Assembly: GCA_041745535.1 (NCBI GenBank)
Contig: JBGTIS010000310.1
Location: 1-25,153 of the forward strand
Reading direction: 5' to 3'
Length of the DNA: 25,153 nucleotides
Origin: JBGTIS01 sp041745535
GTDB lineage: Bacteria; Bacteroidota; Bacteroidia; Cytophagales; Cyclobacteriaceae
Part shown: positions 24,637 through 25,153 of the stretch, one piece after another
Position numbering within the stretch: the stretch's first letter is position 1
Layout: the number at the start of each line of letters is the position of its first letter
Made by a program: the position numbers and the translations under genes
The notes under the pieces: model-generated
What the model was told of the DNA's origin: nothing
Database searches by the model: none
The model's input: only the letters and a program-made list of their open reading frames with translations

Positions 24637-24667
24637 CCAGATGTTACCGGCAATGCAAATAGAATAA

Positions 24668-25045
24668 ATGGAAATAAATTTTGATAAGACACATCCAGAT
24701 CATTATCTCAAGAAAGCAAATGCTACTGGCTCAATATATTATGATGAGTTTATTGAAGCCTTGAATATTTTAAAGCCACACCTTACCGAAAAACAGTTAA
24801 AAGATTTACTTGTGAATAAGATGCTATTGAAGCAAAATAAGTTTGACAAAAATAAATTTATTCAATATGCAGTTGAAATGAGTGTATTAAGATACTTTGC
24901 CGAAGAATTTGGGAACAGTTTTAAGTATGAAAACAAAATTAACCCGAACAACAATACAGATGTTGACTGTAGCATCACTGATAAAGGATTCAAGTTTAAT
25001 ATTGAAGTCAAAATGTCCTCTTCCCCTAAGCCGCCACCAGTTTAA
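24668..25045 (+). pseudogene. PD-(D/E)XK nuclease-like gene interrupted by an insertion sequence
   Basis: The frame of 125 residues has a helical N-terminus (…YYDEFIEALNILKPHLTEKQLKDLL…) and then NNNTDVDCSITDKGFKFNIEVK. This fits the PD-(D/E)XK core: Asp98 or Asp100, then Glu113-x-Lys115 on the next strand, with Glu79/Glu80 on the preceding helix as a possible further ligand. Right after Lys115, at 25013/25014, the sequence becomes the end of an insertion sequence, so the last ten residues (MSSSPKPPPV) are IS-derived and the native C-terminus is lost or lies beyond the element. AT-rich composition and solitary position suggest an acquired restriction- or defence-type gene. The nuclease family is inferred from the motif only. 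Confidence 0.5.
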
Positions 25046-25153
25046 AGTAGAGAGTTGATTGTTCTTTTTTGTCCGGAGTTTGATAATTGATATTACTGTG
25101 AGGCCGGACAAAATTGTATGTATGCCACCAGTCCTGTAGCTTTTCGTTCAAAT
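25014..25153 (-). mobile_element. End of an insertion sequence (IS3/IS481-type), runs off the window
   Basis: The element appears to begin at TGTCCTCTTCCCC (25014 on), a TG…CA-type terminus, where the nuclease-like reading frame breaks. It holds the 3' end of a transposase gene on the minus strand, whose stop lies 12 bases inside the terminus. The other end and the target duplication are outside the window. Confidence 0.7.
25026..25151 (-). CDS. Transposase, C-terminal part (partial)
   Basis: The last 41 codons of a DDE integrase-core transposase, read on the minus strand from the window edge to TAG at 25028-25026. LQDWWHTYNFVRPHSNINY and then QTPDKK match the C-terminal 'W-x-x-x-YN-x-x-RPH-x-x-L/I-x-x-x-TP' pattern of IS3 and IS481 transposases. 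The catalytic DDE residues are beyond the window, so family and completeness cannot be judged. Confidence 0.8.
   Translation of the reverse strand: MNEKLQDWWHTYNFVRPHSNINYQTPDKKEQSTLYFKLVAA

Larger units (their letters stand above)
23614..24667. other. Gene-poor kilobase holding repeats
   Basis: No credible intact gene between the lipoprotein and the nuclease-like gene. It holds the short protein-like frame (23794-23973), the 42-bp array, an inverted repeat GGGCAA/TTGCCC (24299-24304 / 24313-24318), two 20-base direct repeats (24381-24420) and overlapping hairpins (24603-24636). A plus-strand frame at 24243-24494 has no family features. Confidence 0.6.

Noticed and set aside
22049..25153. 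Second attachment site matching the ssrA 3' end
   Set aside because: No copy of the T-arm/acceptor sequence was seen after 22048 in this window.

Overview
The window looks like chromosomal DNA of a Bacteroidota bacterium, most likely of the order Cytophagales. The evidence is a tmRNA whose tag reads (A)GESNYAMAA, close to known Bacteroidota tags; a DUF6452/DUF6048 envelope gene pair; a bacillithiol gene (bshC); a GH3/serine-hydrolase fusion; and a near-absence of Shine-Dalgarno (SD) sequences. A TAnnTTTG-type promoter box before rimO also fits. No identification beyond this is possible from the sequence alone.

Layout. (1) Positions 1-1490 are an AT-rich remnant of a two-gene, probably anti-phage, module: a Septu/PtuA-like ATPase whose 3' end carries two in-frame stops, followed by the first ~50 codons of a PtuB-like HNH gene cut off against the next gene. 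(2) Positions 1501-21364 are a conserved core: GH3-beta-lactamase-fold fusion (+), SpoIIAA-like protein (+), UPF0182 membrane protein (-), an envelope operon DUF6452-DUF6048-YiiX-like hydrolase (-), rimO-bshC (+), trkA-trkH-5-formyl-THF cyclo-ligase (+), a second TrkH/KtrB-like K+ channel subunit (-), a PfkB heptose-phosphate kinase (-) and a class I aminotransferase (-). (3) Positions 21641-22048 are the tmRNA gene ssrA with a clear terminator. (4) Positions 22110-25153 are an accessory tract after ssrA: a small possible antitoxin, a small protein paired with a truncated nucleotidyltransferase, an imperfect 43-bp repeat pair, a lipoprotein, a 42-bp-period palindromic array, and a nuclease-like gene with alternative hairpins in its leader. 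That nuclease gene is cut by an insertion sequence running off the window end.

How the genes work together. TrkA and the two TrkH-type subunits form a potassium-uptake neighbourhood. RimO (ribosomal protein S12 methylthiolation) and BshC (bacillithiol synthesis) share a transcript. DUF6452, DUF6048 and the hydrolase are all exported and probably act at the cell envelope. The GH3 fusion is a likely peptidoglycan-turnover enzyme.

Most interesting signals. No intact new system was found. Worth a second look are: (a) a perfect 11-base SD serving an 8-residue leader peptide that overlaps the DUF6452 start by ATGA, striking in a phylum that barely uses SDs; (b) a 29-residue leader ORF overlapping trkA in the same ATGA way; (c) the 42-bp palindrome array; (d) mutually exclusive hairpins before the nuclease gene; (e) the three visibly decayed defence- or toxin-like genes.
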